The position numbers and the translations under genes were made by a program. Below, one piece after another: positions 1-6,009 of a stretch of 8,875 bases of DNA. Where the stretch lies: contig DATEFT010001020.1 in assembly GCA_035280505.1 (NCBI GenBank), forward strand, positions 1-8,875, written 5' to 3'. This DNA is from JAKEHZ01 sp035280505. GTDB lineage: Bacteria > Acidobacteriota > Blastocatellia > RBC074. How positions within the stretch are numbered: the first letter of the stretch is position 1; every line of letters starts with the position of its first letter. Under the pieces are notes generated by a model. It had not been told where the DNA came from and searched no databases. It was given only the letters and a program-made list of their open reading frames with translations.

Positions 1-876
1 GCCCGCGACGATCTCGCCCTCCCCGTCGGCCGTCACCGCGCCCTGGCGCACGGTCGCGCCCTCGACCACCTCGCCCAGGTCGCGCACGTAGATCGGGATG
101 CCTTCCTTGCCGGTCTTGACGATGATGCCGGCGATGTCGGCGGAGGATTCGACCAGGCCGATGCCGCGCAGCAGATACTGCTCCGGGCCGTGCTCGATGT
201 AGGCGCCGCCGACATTGGCGTTGTTGCGCCCGACGGCCTCGAGCACGTCGCGCAGAGTCAGGCCATAGGATTGGAGCTGGGCCGGGTCGAGGCGGACCTG
301 AAACTGTTTCTCGAAGCCGCCGAAGCTGTTGACCTCGGTCACACCGGGCACGCCGAGCAGTTGCCGGCGTACGCTCCAGTCCTGAATGGTGCGCAGCGCC
401 GTGGCGTCATGCTTGTGGCCTTCCGGACCGGGCGCCGCCTTGAGTTCATACTGGTAGATCTCGCCGAGCCCGGTCGAGATCGGCCCCATCTCCGGCGAGC
501 CGATGCTCTCCGGGATCTGCTCGCGCGCCTGGGTCAGCCGCTCGAGGACCAGTTGGCGCGCGAAGTAGGTATCGACCGAATCATCGAAGACGACCGTCAC
601 GGCGGAGAGACCGAACTTGGAGACCGAACGGATCTCTTCGATATCGGGCAGCCCGCTCATCGCCACCTCGACCGGAAAGGTGATCTGCCTTTCGATCTCG
701 AGCGGAGCGAGGCTCGGGGCGGCGGTCAAGATCTGCACCTGAACGTTGGTCACGTCAGGGACGGCGTCGATCGGCAGCTTGAGCAGACTGTAGACGCCGG
801 CGCCGATCATAATCGCCACCATCAACAAGACGAGCAGGCGTTGAGAAACAGAGAAACGTATTAGTGCGTTGATCAT
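1..876 (-). CDS. cusA: CusA/CzcA-family heavy-metal RND efflux pump, N-terminal part (runs off the window)
   Basis: Inner-membrane proton-driven pump that exports metal ions through a tripartite channel; the symbol is used as a family label. I read 292 uninterrupted codons from ATG at 876 to the window edge, so about a quarter of the usual ~1,040 residues is visible. The N-terminus begins MINALIRFSVSQRLL and has the first membrane helix at about residues 13-32. It is followed by the family hallmark LPIDAVPDVTNVQVQI (34-49), the porter-domain segment ITFPVEVAMSGLPDIEEIRSV (about 65-85) and RNNANVGG (217-224). A Shine-Dalgarno AGGAG sits 4 bases before the ATG. It follows the adaptor gene after a 26-bp gap, so it is third of the efflux trio. 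The metal-site and proton-relay residues lie outside the window, so Cu/Ag (Cus) and Zn/Co/Cd (Czc) types cannot be separated. Family assignment is very secure. Confidence 0.95.
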   Translation of the reverse strand, partial: MINALIRFSVSQRLLVLLMVAIMIGAGVYSLLKLPIDAVPDVTNVQVQILTAAPSLAPLEIERQITFPVEVAMSGLPDIEEIRSVSKFGLSAVTVVFDDSVDTYFARQLVLERLTQAREQIPESIGSPEMGPISTGLGEIYQYELKAAPGPEGHKHDATALRTIQDWSVRRQLLGVPGVTEVNSFGGFEKQFQVRLDPAQLQSYGLTLRDVLEAVGRNNANVGGAYIEHGPEQYLLRGIGLVESSADIAGIIVKTGKEGIPIYVRDLGEVVEGATVRQGAVTADGEGEIVAG

Positions 877-902
877 AATTCTCCTGAGGATGACAATCCT
901 GA

Positions 903-2330
903 TCAGTGTCCGTGCTCTCCCATTTCACCTTTCAAGAGCTGCGTCTTGAGCGTAAAGCCGCCCTTGCTCACGACTTTCTCACCGGCCTTCAATCCGCCGG
1001 TGATCTGGCGCCGGCCGTCGATCAAGCCGCCCGCCTGAACCTCACGCACGTCAAAGTGCCCGGGCTCTTTTTCATCGGGCACGAAGACGACCGATCGCTC
1101 ACCGAGGCGCTGCACCGCTTCATCCGGAATCACGACGACCTTCTCCGCCGAGCCCTGGCCGCCGCCGGCGGTCCTGAAACTGATCTCGACGAAGTTGCCG
1201 ACCTTGAGCCGCTCCCCCGGATTGGCGATCTCCACGCGGACCCGGGCGGTGCGGGTCTCCTCGTTCAGAATCGGGTCGATGTAGGTGACGCGTCCGGTGA
1301 TCGCCTCACCCCCTCCGGCGCTGCGAACCTGCGCCGTGGTGCCGGTCCGCAGCGGCTTGACCTGCGCCTCCGGCACATTGGCAATGACCCACAGGTTCGA
1401 GATATCGGCGATGGTGAAGAGCGGCTTGCCCGCCTCGATACCGGCGCCGGCATTGACCAGGCGCTCGGTAATCGTGCCGGAGATGGGCGCCCGAAGCGTG
1501 ATGATCGACGTATCATGGCCCCTTCCTCCGAACCCATGCTCCGGCCCGGTTTCGGGCAGACTGGCTCCGAGCGATCGCAGGCTGCTCCGGAGGTGGTCGA
1601 CTTCCACTCGCGCCGTCTCGACTTCGGCTTGCGCCTGCTGCACTTCGCGGTTGAGCGAGATGTTGCTCTGAAACTCGTATTCGGCCTTGGCGGTCTTATA
1701 AGCGGCCTCCGCCGCGATCTGGTCTTTGCCCGCTCCCGCGCCGATCTCGATCAGCTTATTGGTGCGGCGCAGGTTGGCCTCGGCTTCATCGAGTTTGGCC
1801 CGGGCCTGCGTGACCGAAACACGGTTTTCCGGTTTTCTGATCCGCTCGAGGGTCTGAGTGGCCAGCATCAATCGCGTTTCGGCTTCGTGCAACTTGCCGT
1901 GCATCTCCGCCACCGCCGGGCTCGAGATGACGGCGAGCGCCGCCCCGGCGCGGACCCGGTCGCCAAGCGCAACATTGACCCGTTCGACGCGGCCCCCGGC
2001 AAGCGGCGTCACCTGCTGGGTCTGCTGCTGATTGGTCTCCACCGAGCCGGTCACGCGCAGGACTTCATCAGCCGCCTGCTCGACGGCTTCGGCCGTCTCG
2101 ATCTTCGCTTCCTTGAGGGCTTCTTCGGAAAGTTTGACCTCCCCGGCCTCGCCGGATCCATGCTCAGCTCCGTGCTCGTCCTGACCTTTGATCTCGGCCG
2201 TCTTCCCCGCGTCGCTCGCACTCTCATTCGAGGTGCCGCCGCCGGAGCAGGCCGCGGAGAGCAGCCCCATCGCCGCCAGCATCACGCCCGCGATAGTCAT
2301 CAGGATCTTTGTTCTCTGTAGTCTGGACAT
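903..2330 (-). CDS. cusB: Efflux RND periplasmic adaptor subunit (CusB/CzcB type, membrane fusion protein)
   Basis: Periplasmic adaptor that links the RND pump to the outer-membrane channel; 475 residues. The N-terminus has a basic start, a hydrophobic stretch (about 9-27) and LLSAAC ending at C28, a near-consensus lipobox, so it is probably a lipoprotein. After a low-complexity linker with a His-rich patch (EHGAEH, 52-57) come a first barrel-sandwich half (about 107-140, GDRVRAGAALAVISSP) and a long alpha-hairpin coiled coil (about 141-255). A second lipoyl-like half follows (APISGTITERLVNAGAGIEAG, about 281-301), then the beta-barrel (NLWVIANVPEAQV; LKVGNFVEISF) and the membrane-proximal domain. 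The chain ends GEMGEHGH, a second His-rich tail. GAGGA lies about 9 bases before the ATG. The gene sits 31 bp after the channel gene and 26 bp before the pump gene, so one operon is very likely. His patches suggest metal handling but do not identify the metal. Confidence 0.95.
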   Translation of the reverse strand: MSRLQRTKILMTIAGVMLAAMGLLSAACSGGGTSNESASDAGKTAEIKGQDEHGAEHGSGEAGEVKLSEEALKEAKIETAEAVEQAADEVLRVTGSVETNQQQTQQVTPLAGGRVERVNVALGDRVRAGAALAVISSPAVAEMHGKLHEAETRLMLATQTLERIRKPENRVSVTQARAKLDEAEANLRRTNKLIEIGAGAGKDQIAAEAAYKTAKAEYEFQSNISLNREVQQAQAEVETARVEVDHLRSSLRSLGASLPETGPEHGFGGRGHDTSIITLRAPISGTITERLVNAGAGIEAGKPLFTIADISNLWVIANVPEAQVKPLRTGTTAQVRSAGGGEAITGRVTYIDPILNEETRTARVRVEIANPGERLKVGNFVEISFRTAGGGQGSAEKVVVIPDEAVQRLGERSVVFVPDEKEPGHFDVREVQAGGLIDGRRQITGGLKAGEKVVSKGGFTLKTQLLKGEMGEHGH

Positions 2331-2361
2331 CGGATAATTCCTCGCTCTCTCGGTTCAGTTG

Positions 2362-3780
2362 TTACTCGTTGACCGTCTGGCCCAGCGCGGCATGAAGATC
2401 GGCCATGGCGCGGTAACGCTCGGCGAACACTTCGGTCAACTCACGCTGTGAATCGATCAGCCGCCGCTGTTCGGCCAGCAACTCGCTCATCCGGAAGGCT
2501 CCGGCGTCATAAGCCGCGCGCATGGTGCGGACGTTCTGCACGGAGCGCGCAATCACTCCCTGTTCGTAGGTCTGAAGCGAGCTCCGGGCGGCTTCATAGC
2601 GCCGGTAGGCCGCGATCACTTCCGAGCGAACCGCCGCTTCGGTGAATTCGCGCCTCGCCCGGGCCTGCGCGATTGCCAGCTCGGCTTCGGCTTTGGCTCC
2701 CTGATTGCGATTGAGGACCGGCAAAGTGATCGAGATGCCGAAGCTGAGCAGCTTGTCGCGGTCACGCAACACGCCGACCGGGGTCCGATCGAAAGACGAC
2801 CTGGCGTCGGTATATTTGGTGAAGGCGGCCACCTGCGGAGCGGCTTGCGCCCTGGCCAGTTGGTACCCGGCCCTCGCGACCTCTTCGTTGATTCGCGCCA
2901 GGCGCAGGTCGGGGCGGGTGCGCAACGCGATCTCCACCGCCGCCGCCGTGGTGGCCGGCGGTTCGGGCAGCAGCGGCGCGGTCAACAACTCGCGCAGCCG
3001 CAGGGGCTCATCCGCGGGCATGCCCGCCAACTGTTTCAACCGTAGAAAGGCCGCCTGCAAGCGTCCTTCGACCAGCGTGCGCCGCGCCCGCAAACGGTCG
3101 ACCTCCGCCCGCACCAGGTTCAATTCCAGGGGGGCGGCGTCACCCTCCGTCACTCGCGCCTCCACAATCCGCGTCGTCTCGAGATCGACGGTGTGAAGAT
3201 GCTGCGTAACTTCCAGCTCTCGCAGCGCGACCATGACTTCGGCATAGAACGCCCGCACGTCCGAAGCGAGCCGCCGCTCGCGATCCGCGACCCCGGCCTC
3301 GGCGGCTTCAAGCTCGACTCGGGCCAGGTCGAGCCGCCGCCCGCGCTGCCCGGCGAGTTCGAGCGGCACCGAAAGGCCGACGCTCGTCTGGCGCTCGTCC
3401 GGCGAGCCGGTCAGCCGTCCGGTCGTCTGCTCAAAATCGATGGTGGGATTCGGCCGGAGCCCGGCCTGGCGCGAGCGGGCGCGGGCGCGGTCGATCTCGA
3501 GCCGCGCGGCGGCCAGTTCGGCATTCGATGCGAGGGCGCGGCGCACCAGGTCAATGGAGGCTGCTCCCTGCACCGGATCGACATACTCGGCCGCCCAACT
3601 TTCGGGACGGCCTGACCTCTCCACCGCCCGGACTTCAGCGGTGGGGAGAGCCGGTTCCTGGCCCTGACCCGGGGTCAACGAGGCACAGACGATGACGAGG
3701 GTCGAGAGAGCGCTGATGAACAGACGCACTCCTTCCCCTCGCTCGCCGATAGATGAAAGCGAGGTCCAATAAATCTTCAT
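2362..3780 (-). CDS. cusC: TolC-family outer-membrane efflux channel (CusC/CzcC type)
   Basis: Outer-membrane exit duct of the metal-efflux complex. I choose ATG at 3780 (472 residues). It places a signal-like sequence at the N-terminus (hydrophobic core about residues 19-35, cleavage probably near GQGQEP at 38-43), and AGGTTGG lies a few bases upstream. The frame stays open to another ATG at 3888, but that adds 36 Arg/Pro-rich residues and buries the signal peptide, so I reject it. Two OEP repeats are visible, with long amphipathic helices rich in Ala, Arg and Glu. The first has RQAGLRPNPTIDFEQTTG and the strand VGLSVPLELAGQRGRR; the second has FGISITLPVLNRNQGAKAEAE and the typical end AAYDAGAFRMSELLAEQRR. 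The cysteine in the signal core (C32) is not preceded by a lipobox. The 188 bp between this start and the small gene upstream hold no clear promoter or terminator, so co-transcription with that gene is plausible. Confidence 0.92.
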   Translation of the reverse strand: MKIYWTSLSSIGERGEGVRLFISALSTLVIVCASLTPGQGQEPALPTAEVRAVERSGRPESWAAEYVDPVQGAASIDLVRRALASNAELAAARLEIDRARARSRQAGLRPNPTIDFEQTTGRLTGSPDERQTSVGLSVPLELAGQRGRRLDLARVELEAAEAGVADRERRLASDVRAFYAEVMVALRELEVTQHLHTVDLETTRIVEARVTEGDAAPLELNLVRAEVDRLRARRTLVEGRLQAAFLRLKQLAGMPADEPLRLRELLTAPLLPEPPATTAAAVEIALRTRPDLRLARINEEVARAGYQLARAQAAPQVAAFTKYTDARSSFDRTPVGVLRDRDKLLSFGISITLPVLNRNQGAKAEAELAIAQARARREFTEAAVRSEVIAAYRRYEAARSSLQTYEQGVIARSVQNVRTMRAAYDAGAFRMSELLAEQRRLIDSQRELTEVFAERYRAMADLHAALGQTVNE

Positions 3781-3968
3781 AGTCCAACCTGTTTGGCAGT
3801 CTGTAACCGGCCGTGCAGACCGGCGCCTCTCAGGGCGCGGAAATGCCGACGGCACGGGATCAAAACGCCCGTCGGAAGCCGTCCTCATCTTCCTCAGGAC
3901 CTGGCGATACCGGGAGATGCCGGCTCAGTACGGCCGCTTGAATCTGAATTGAAAAAATGTAGGGAGAC

Positions 3969-4403
3969 TTAAGAGAGCCGCGGAGGGTGAAAAGTGCCGC
4001 GAAGAGGCGATGACGGGAGGGAAAGCTTCACCGGCTCGCCGGGCTGCGGCGAGCAGTTGAGGGTGGCAATATCGACCCGGATGCCGGGCATGACATGGGA
4101 ACAACAGCAGAAACAATCCTCATCCGATTGTTCCGGCGGTGTCTCATCACCGGGAAGCAAGGGCTGGTTCCGGTCGGTATGCTGAATGATTGCTAAATGA
4201 GATGGCTGATTCTCTGGAATCTGATTAGATTGAGCCGAATTTGCGACTACTAAAGGTAGCCTCTCGGCATCTTCCAAACAAGGCCGCGGTCCAAAGATAT
4301 CCACGGCAACCATATCGGCTAAAGTGAAGAGGATGAAAAAAACGGCGATGCCGCGCCGAACGCCGCTGGGTCTCATCAACATTTCGCATAGCCTTAACAA
4401 CAT
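3969..4403 (-). CDS. Small membrane-anchored Cys-rich protein of unknown function at the head of the metal-efflux operon
   Basis: I do not recognise this 144-residue protein as a named family. It has a short basic start, one hydrophobic helix (about 19-36, IAVFFILFTLADMVAVDIF) that is a signal or anchor, then a polar Pro/Gln-rich linker (about 40-95). A cluster CFCCCSH follows at 97-103, with further cysteines at 42 and 117 and a basic, Pro/Ser-rich tail. The C-x-C-C-C-x-H arrangement after an acidic run (SDED, 93-96) looks like a soft-metal (Cu, Ag, Zn or Hg) binding site on the periplasmic side; this is inference. GGAG lies 5 bases before the ATG, supporting the start at 4403. It is co-directional with, and 188 bp upstream of, the channel gene, so a role in sensing or delivering the exported metal is a fair guess. 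That it is a real gene rests on the ribosome site, helix, operon position and the non-random Cys motif. Confidence 0.75.
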   Translation of the reverse strand: MLLRLCEMLMRPSGVRRGIAVFFILFTLADMVAVDIFGPRPCLEDAERLPLVVANSAQSNQIPENQPSHLAIIQHTDRNQPLLPGDETPPEQSDEDCFCCCSHVMPGIRVDIATLNCSPQPGEPVKLSLPSSPLRGTFHPPRLS

Positions 4404-4493
4404 AAGCTCTCCGGAACTTAACAGACGGTGAAGTGAGAGTCAAACACTATTATTTCAATCGTCCTCACTCGTTCATCGCCGTGAAGGCCCCGC

Positions 4494-4505
4494 TGACCAT
4501 TATCA
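4494..4505. promoter_or_regulatory. Possible Crp/Fnr-type operator, TGA-N6-TCA
   Basis: TGACCATTATCA, extending to CTGACCATTATCAA, matches 8 of the 10 fixed positions of the FNR-type consensus TTGAT-N4-ATCAA. It lies in the divergent region about 90 bp upstream of the Cys-rich gene start. No good -10 element sits at the class II distance on either strand, so position does not support it strongly. A Crp/Fnr regulator is encoded 0.8 kb away. Confidence 0.3.
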
Positions 4506-4590
4506 ATGGGGTGGTTGAGGATGATTGATCCGAGGTTGCCTGATTAAAAAGCGCCTCGTTGAAACCACGGCGGCGGACCGTCCTCAGCAG

Positions 4591-4606
4591 TGTGGAAATT
4601 TACACA
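4591..4606. promoter_or_regulatory. 16-bp palindrome, candidate enhancer (upstream activator) site for the sigma-54 promoter
   Basis: TGTGGAAATTTACACA is symmetric at 14 of 16 positions. Its centre (4598.5) is 90.5 bp upstream of the -24 GG at 4689, a usual enhancer distance for sigma-54 activators. A second copy agreeing at all 12 positions of TGnGnAAATTTnCnCA lies at 7846-7861, upstream of another sigma-54-like promoter. The outer TGT-N10-ACA also matches the NifA-type layout and resembles a CRP site (TGTGA-N6-TCACA) with the fifth base of each half changed. The protein that binds cannot be named. Confidence 0.55.
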
Positions 4607-4688
4607 ATAGTCCCGAAGAACCTGGGCAATTTCCCCAGATGATAAATTCAAAGTCGGTAGTCTGTGAGAGAAGATGCTTTTTCCGCCC

Positions 4689-4702
4689 GGCACGGATCTT
4701 GC
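4689..4702 (+). promoter_or_regulatory. Sigma-54 (RpoN) -24/-12 promoter for the FMN-binding protein gene
   Basis: GGCACG-GATC-TTGC matches every position of the core consensus GGCACG-N4-TTGC, with the required GG-N10-GC spacing. Only the flanking bases (C for T before the GG, C for A/T after the GC) differ. The predicted start is near 4714, giving a leader of about 108 bases to the ATG at 4822. Confidence 0.7.
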
Positions 4703-4755
4703 CCAGGGTTAACCTAAAGCATGGCGAAAATTCGCGGTGTGAAGAACATTGTAAG

Positions 4756-4769
4756 AGACCCTGGGGTCT
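4756..4769. repeat. Perfect inverted repeat in the predicted leader of the FMN protein gene
   Basis: AGACCC-TG-GGGTCT has 6-bp arms and a 2-bp centre. A second small inverted repeat, GCGAA-AA-TTCGC, lies at 4724-4735, ten bases after the predicted sigma-54 start. Both fall in the untranslated leader and could be operators or weak hairpins. No run of T follows either, so they are not terminators. Confidence 0.35.
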
Positions 4770-4821
4770 GATTCGCAGTCGGAGGTCCGGAATAGCGCCT
4801 CTGCGCTCGGAGAGAATTGTT

Positions 4822-5244
4822 ATGGCTATCACAATCTTAAATCAGCATGACTCAGTGGCATTTCTAAGAGAACGAGCAGTTGGCCGGCTGGGTTGCATTA
4901 TCGATGGGGCTCCCTATGTCGTGCCCGTGAACTATTACTTTGATGGCGAGGATATTTACGTGCACTCTTTGCCCGGTCGAAAGATCGAGGCCCTGCGTGC
5001 CAATCCCAGCGCGTGTTTGCAGGTGGATGAGATTCGGGATGCTTATCATTGGCGAAGCGTGATCGCTTACGGGCGCTATGAAGAGATCACGCACGAGCCG
5101 CAACGTGAGCAGATCCTGGCGGAGCTTTTCCATCGCCTGCCGCATCTCACCCCGGCCGAAGCGAGGCAGGCCAGAGGAAGGGGCGAGACCGTCATTTTTC
5201 GGCTAAGAGTCGGCGAGATCAGCGGTGTCAGAGAAACCTGGTGA
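4822..5244 (+). CDS. Pyridoxamine 5'-phosphate oxidase-family (FMN-binding split-barrel) protein
   Basis: A 140-residue single-domain flavin-binding protein of the Pyridox_ox_2/NimA-like type. Members bind FMN (some F420 or haem) as dimers and often act as small reductases; the substrate cannot be read here. The N-terminal helix leads into GRLGCIIDGAPYVVPVNYYFDG (21-42), the family's signature strand pair. Then come IYVHSLPGRKIEALRANPSACLQVDEI (45-71), with SLPGRK at the expected phosphate-binding turn, and WRSVIAYGRYEEI (77-89), the third barrel strand group. The C-terminal strand TVIFRLRVGEISGVR closes the barrel. I chose ATG 4822 because GGAGAG lies about 8 bases upstream and family similarity starts there, although the frame is open from 4525. 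It is monocistronic, converging on the Crp/Fnr gene 42 bp away. The sigma-54 promoter upstream suggests stress- or redox-conditional expression. Confidence 0.88.
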   Translation: MAITILNQHDSVAFLRERAVGRLGCIIDGAPYVVPVNYYFDGEDIYVHSLPGRKIEALRANPSACLQVDEIRDAYHWRSVIAYGRYEEITHEPQREQILAELFHRLPHLTPAEARQARGRGETVIFRLRVGEISGVRETW

Positions 5245-5260
5245 GAGGCTCGACCTCCAC
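5241..5260. terminator. Weak hairpin between convergent genes, possible terminator
   Basis: GTG-A-GAGG and CCTC-CAC can pair as a 7-bp stem with one bulged base and a 5-base loop, overlapping the stop codon of the FMN protein gene. An AT-rich stretch (5267-5277) follows, but the T run is short and about 10 bases away, so termination is only possible. Confidence 0.2.
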
Positions 5261-5286
5261 GACGATTGAATTTTATTCGACGATCA

Positions 5287-5979
5287 TCAATCGCCGGCAA
5301 AGACGGCGAGCGCCTCCACATTTTCGAGGACGAGGCGGCGCCCATCGATCGTAATCAAGTGGTTGCTCTGCAAGCGCGCGAGGGCGCGGGAAACGACTTC
5401 GCGCACCGAGCCGATGCGCGCCGCGATCTGTTGATTGGTGAGGACCAGGGTAATTTCAAGGCCGGCCGAAGTCGCTTTTCCGCGGGTCCGCGCTTCGCCC
5501 AGAAGCCACCGCGCCAGGCGCTGGTCCACTTCCCGCAGCGAGAGAGCTTCGACCAGCTCCGCGCATTGACGCAACCTGCCGGCCAACAGTCTCAACGCCG
5601 CCAGCGCGATTCGCGGGTGCTGCAAGCACAACCCTCTGACATCGTGTTTGGCGAGAAAAAGAACGGTGGTCTCTTCTTCGGCGGCGACACTCGAAGGATA
5701 AGGCCGGTCATCAAAGACCGGCAACTCCGCGATGGTGGCGCCGGCTCGTTCGACGTGGATCACCTGTTCGCGCCCGTCCAGGCCTTCACGGAAGGCCCGG
5801 AGGGCCCCCGTGACCACGACGAAGAGGCCTTGCGCTTCGTCGCCCGCAATAAACAACAGCTCCTCGCGCCCCAAACGCTTTTCGACGGCGCGCTCCGCCA
5901 GGTCTTGGAGTTCGGAAGATCCCAGTTCGCCAAAGAGCGCGGTTCTTTGCAAGGCAGCGATCTTGTCGATAATCGTCAT
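5287..5979 (-). CDS. Crp/Fnr-family transcriptional regulator without FNR-type cysteines
   Basis: A 230-residue regulator. Residues about 14-112 form the cyclic-nucleotide-type beta-barrel sensor (GDEAQGLFVVVTGALRAF, then IAELPVFDDRPYPSS). A dimer helix follows (about 113-147), and the C-terminal winged helix-turn-helix spans about 150-225. The recognition helix, SVREVVSRALARLQ (191-204), has R193, E194, S197 and R198. E-x-x-S-R is the FNR pattern that reads TGA half-sites, and the Arg before the Glu is as in CRP. There is no N-terminal cysteine cluster (only C118 and C139), so it is not an oxygen-sensing Fe-S FNR. CRP's cAMP-contact Arg-Ser is replaced by PSS, so cAMP is doubtful too; haem or NO sensing as in Dnr is possible. 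It lies 30 bp after ywiC and is probably co-transcribed. GAGG lies one base before the ATG, unusually close. Confidence 0.92.
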   Translation of the reverse strand: MTIIDKIAALQRTALFGELGSSELQDLAERAVEKRLGREELLFIAGDEAQGLFVVVTGALRAFREGLDGREQVIHVERAGATIAELPVFDDRPYPSSVAAEEETTVLFLAKHDVRGLCLQHPRIALAALRLLAGRLRQCAELVEALSLREVDQRLARWLLGEARTRGKATSAGLEITLVLTNQQIAARIGSVREVVSRALARLQSNHLITIDGRRLVLENVEALAVFAGD

Positions 5980-6009
5980 GCCTCATGATCACGCGGACGC
6001 ACCGGCAAT

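Larger units (their letters stand above)
4404..4821. other. 418-bp divergent intergenic region, AT-richer than its surroundings
   Basis: No convincing gene lies here; the plus frame open from 4525 has unlike composition before the ATG at 4822 and I treat it as leader. The region separates the efflux operon (minus) from the FMN protein gene (plus). It holds a sigma-54 promoter match (4689-4702), a 16-bp near-perfect palindrome (4591-4606), a Crp/Fnr-like site (4494-4505) and inverted repeats in the predicted leader (4724-4735 and 4756-4769). For the minus gene, a -10-like AATAAT reads from 4454 to 4449 without a good -35. An alternative TTGACT (4443-4438) with TAAGTT (4420-4415) at 17-bp spacing would start the transcript inside the ribosome site, so neither is firm. 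A hairpin-capable pair CGAGG/CCTCG lies at 4531-4535 and 4554-4558. Confidence 0.6.

Noticed and set aside
906..2321. Long plus-strand open frame opposite the adaptor gene (also 190-864 opposite the pump gene)
   Set aside because: These are antisense shadows of securely identified minus-strand genes in GC-rich codons; their translations have no recognisable domains.
3781..3888. N-terminal extension of the outer-membrane channel to ATG 3888
   Set aside because: The extra 36 residues are Arg/Pro-rich without a signal peptide and would bury the real one, and the GAGGA upstream is too close to the ATG.
3945..3968. T run on the minus strand after the Cys-rich gene as a terminator
   Set aside because: No GC-rich hairpin precedes the six T residues, so an intrinsic terminator is not supported.
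4415..4443. TTGACT with TAAGTT at 17-bp spacing as promoter of the Cys-rich gene
   Set aside because: The start would fall within the ribosome-binding site, and the -10 matches only 3 of 6. Kept only as a remark in the region entry.
4525..4821. Upstream extension of the FMN protein frame
   Set aside because: Composition and residues do not resemble the family. A good ribosome site lies before ATG 4822, and the promoter elements occupy this stretch.
5260..5284. Direct repeat CGACGAT (5260-5266 and 5278-5284)
   Set aside because: Only 7 bp and two copies between convergent genes; not distinguishable from chance.
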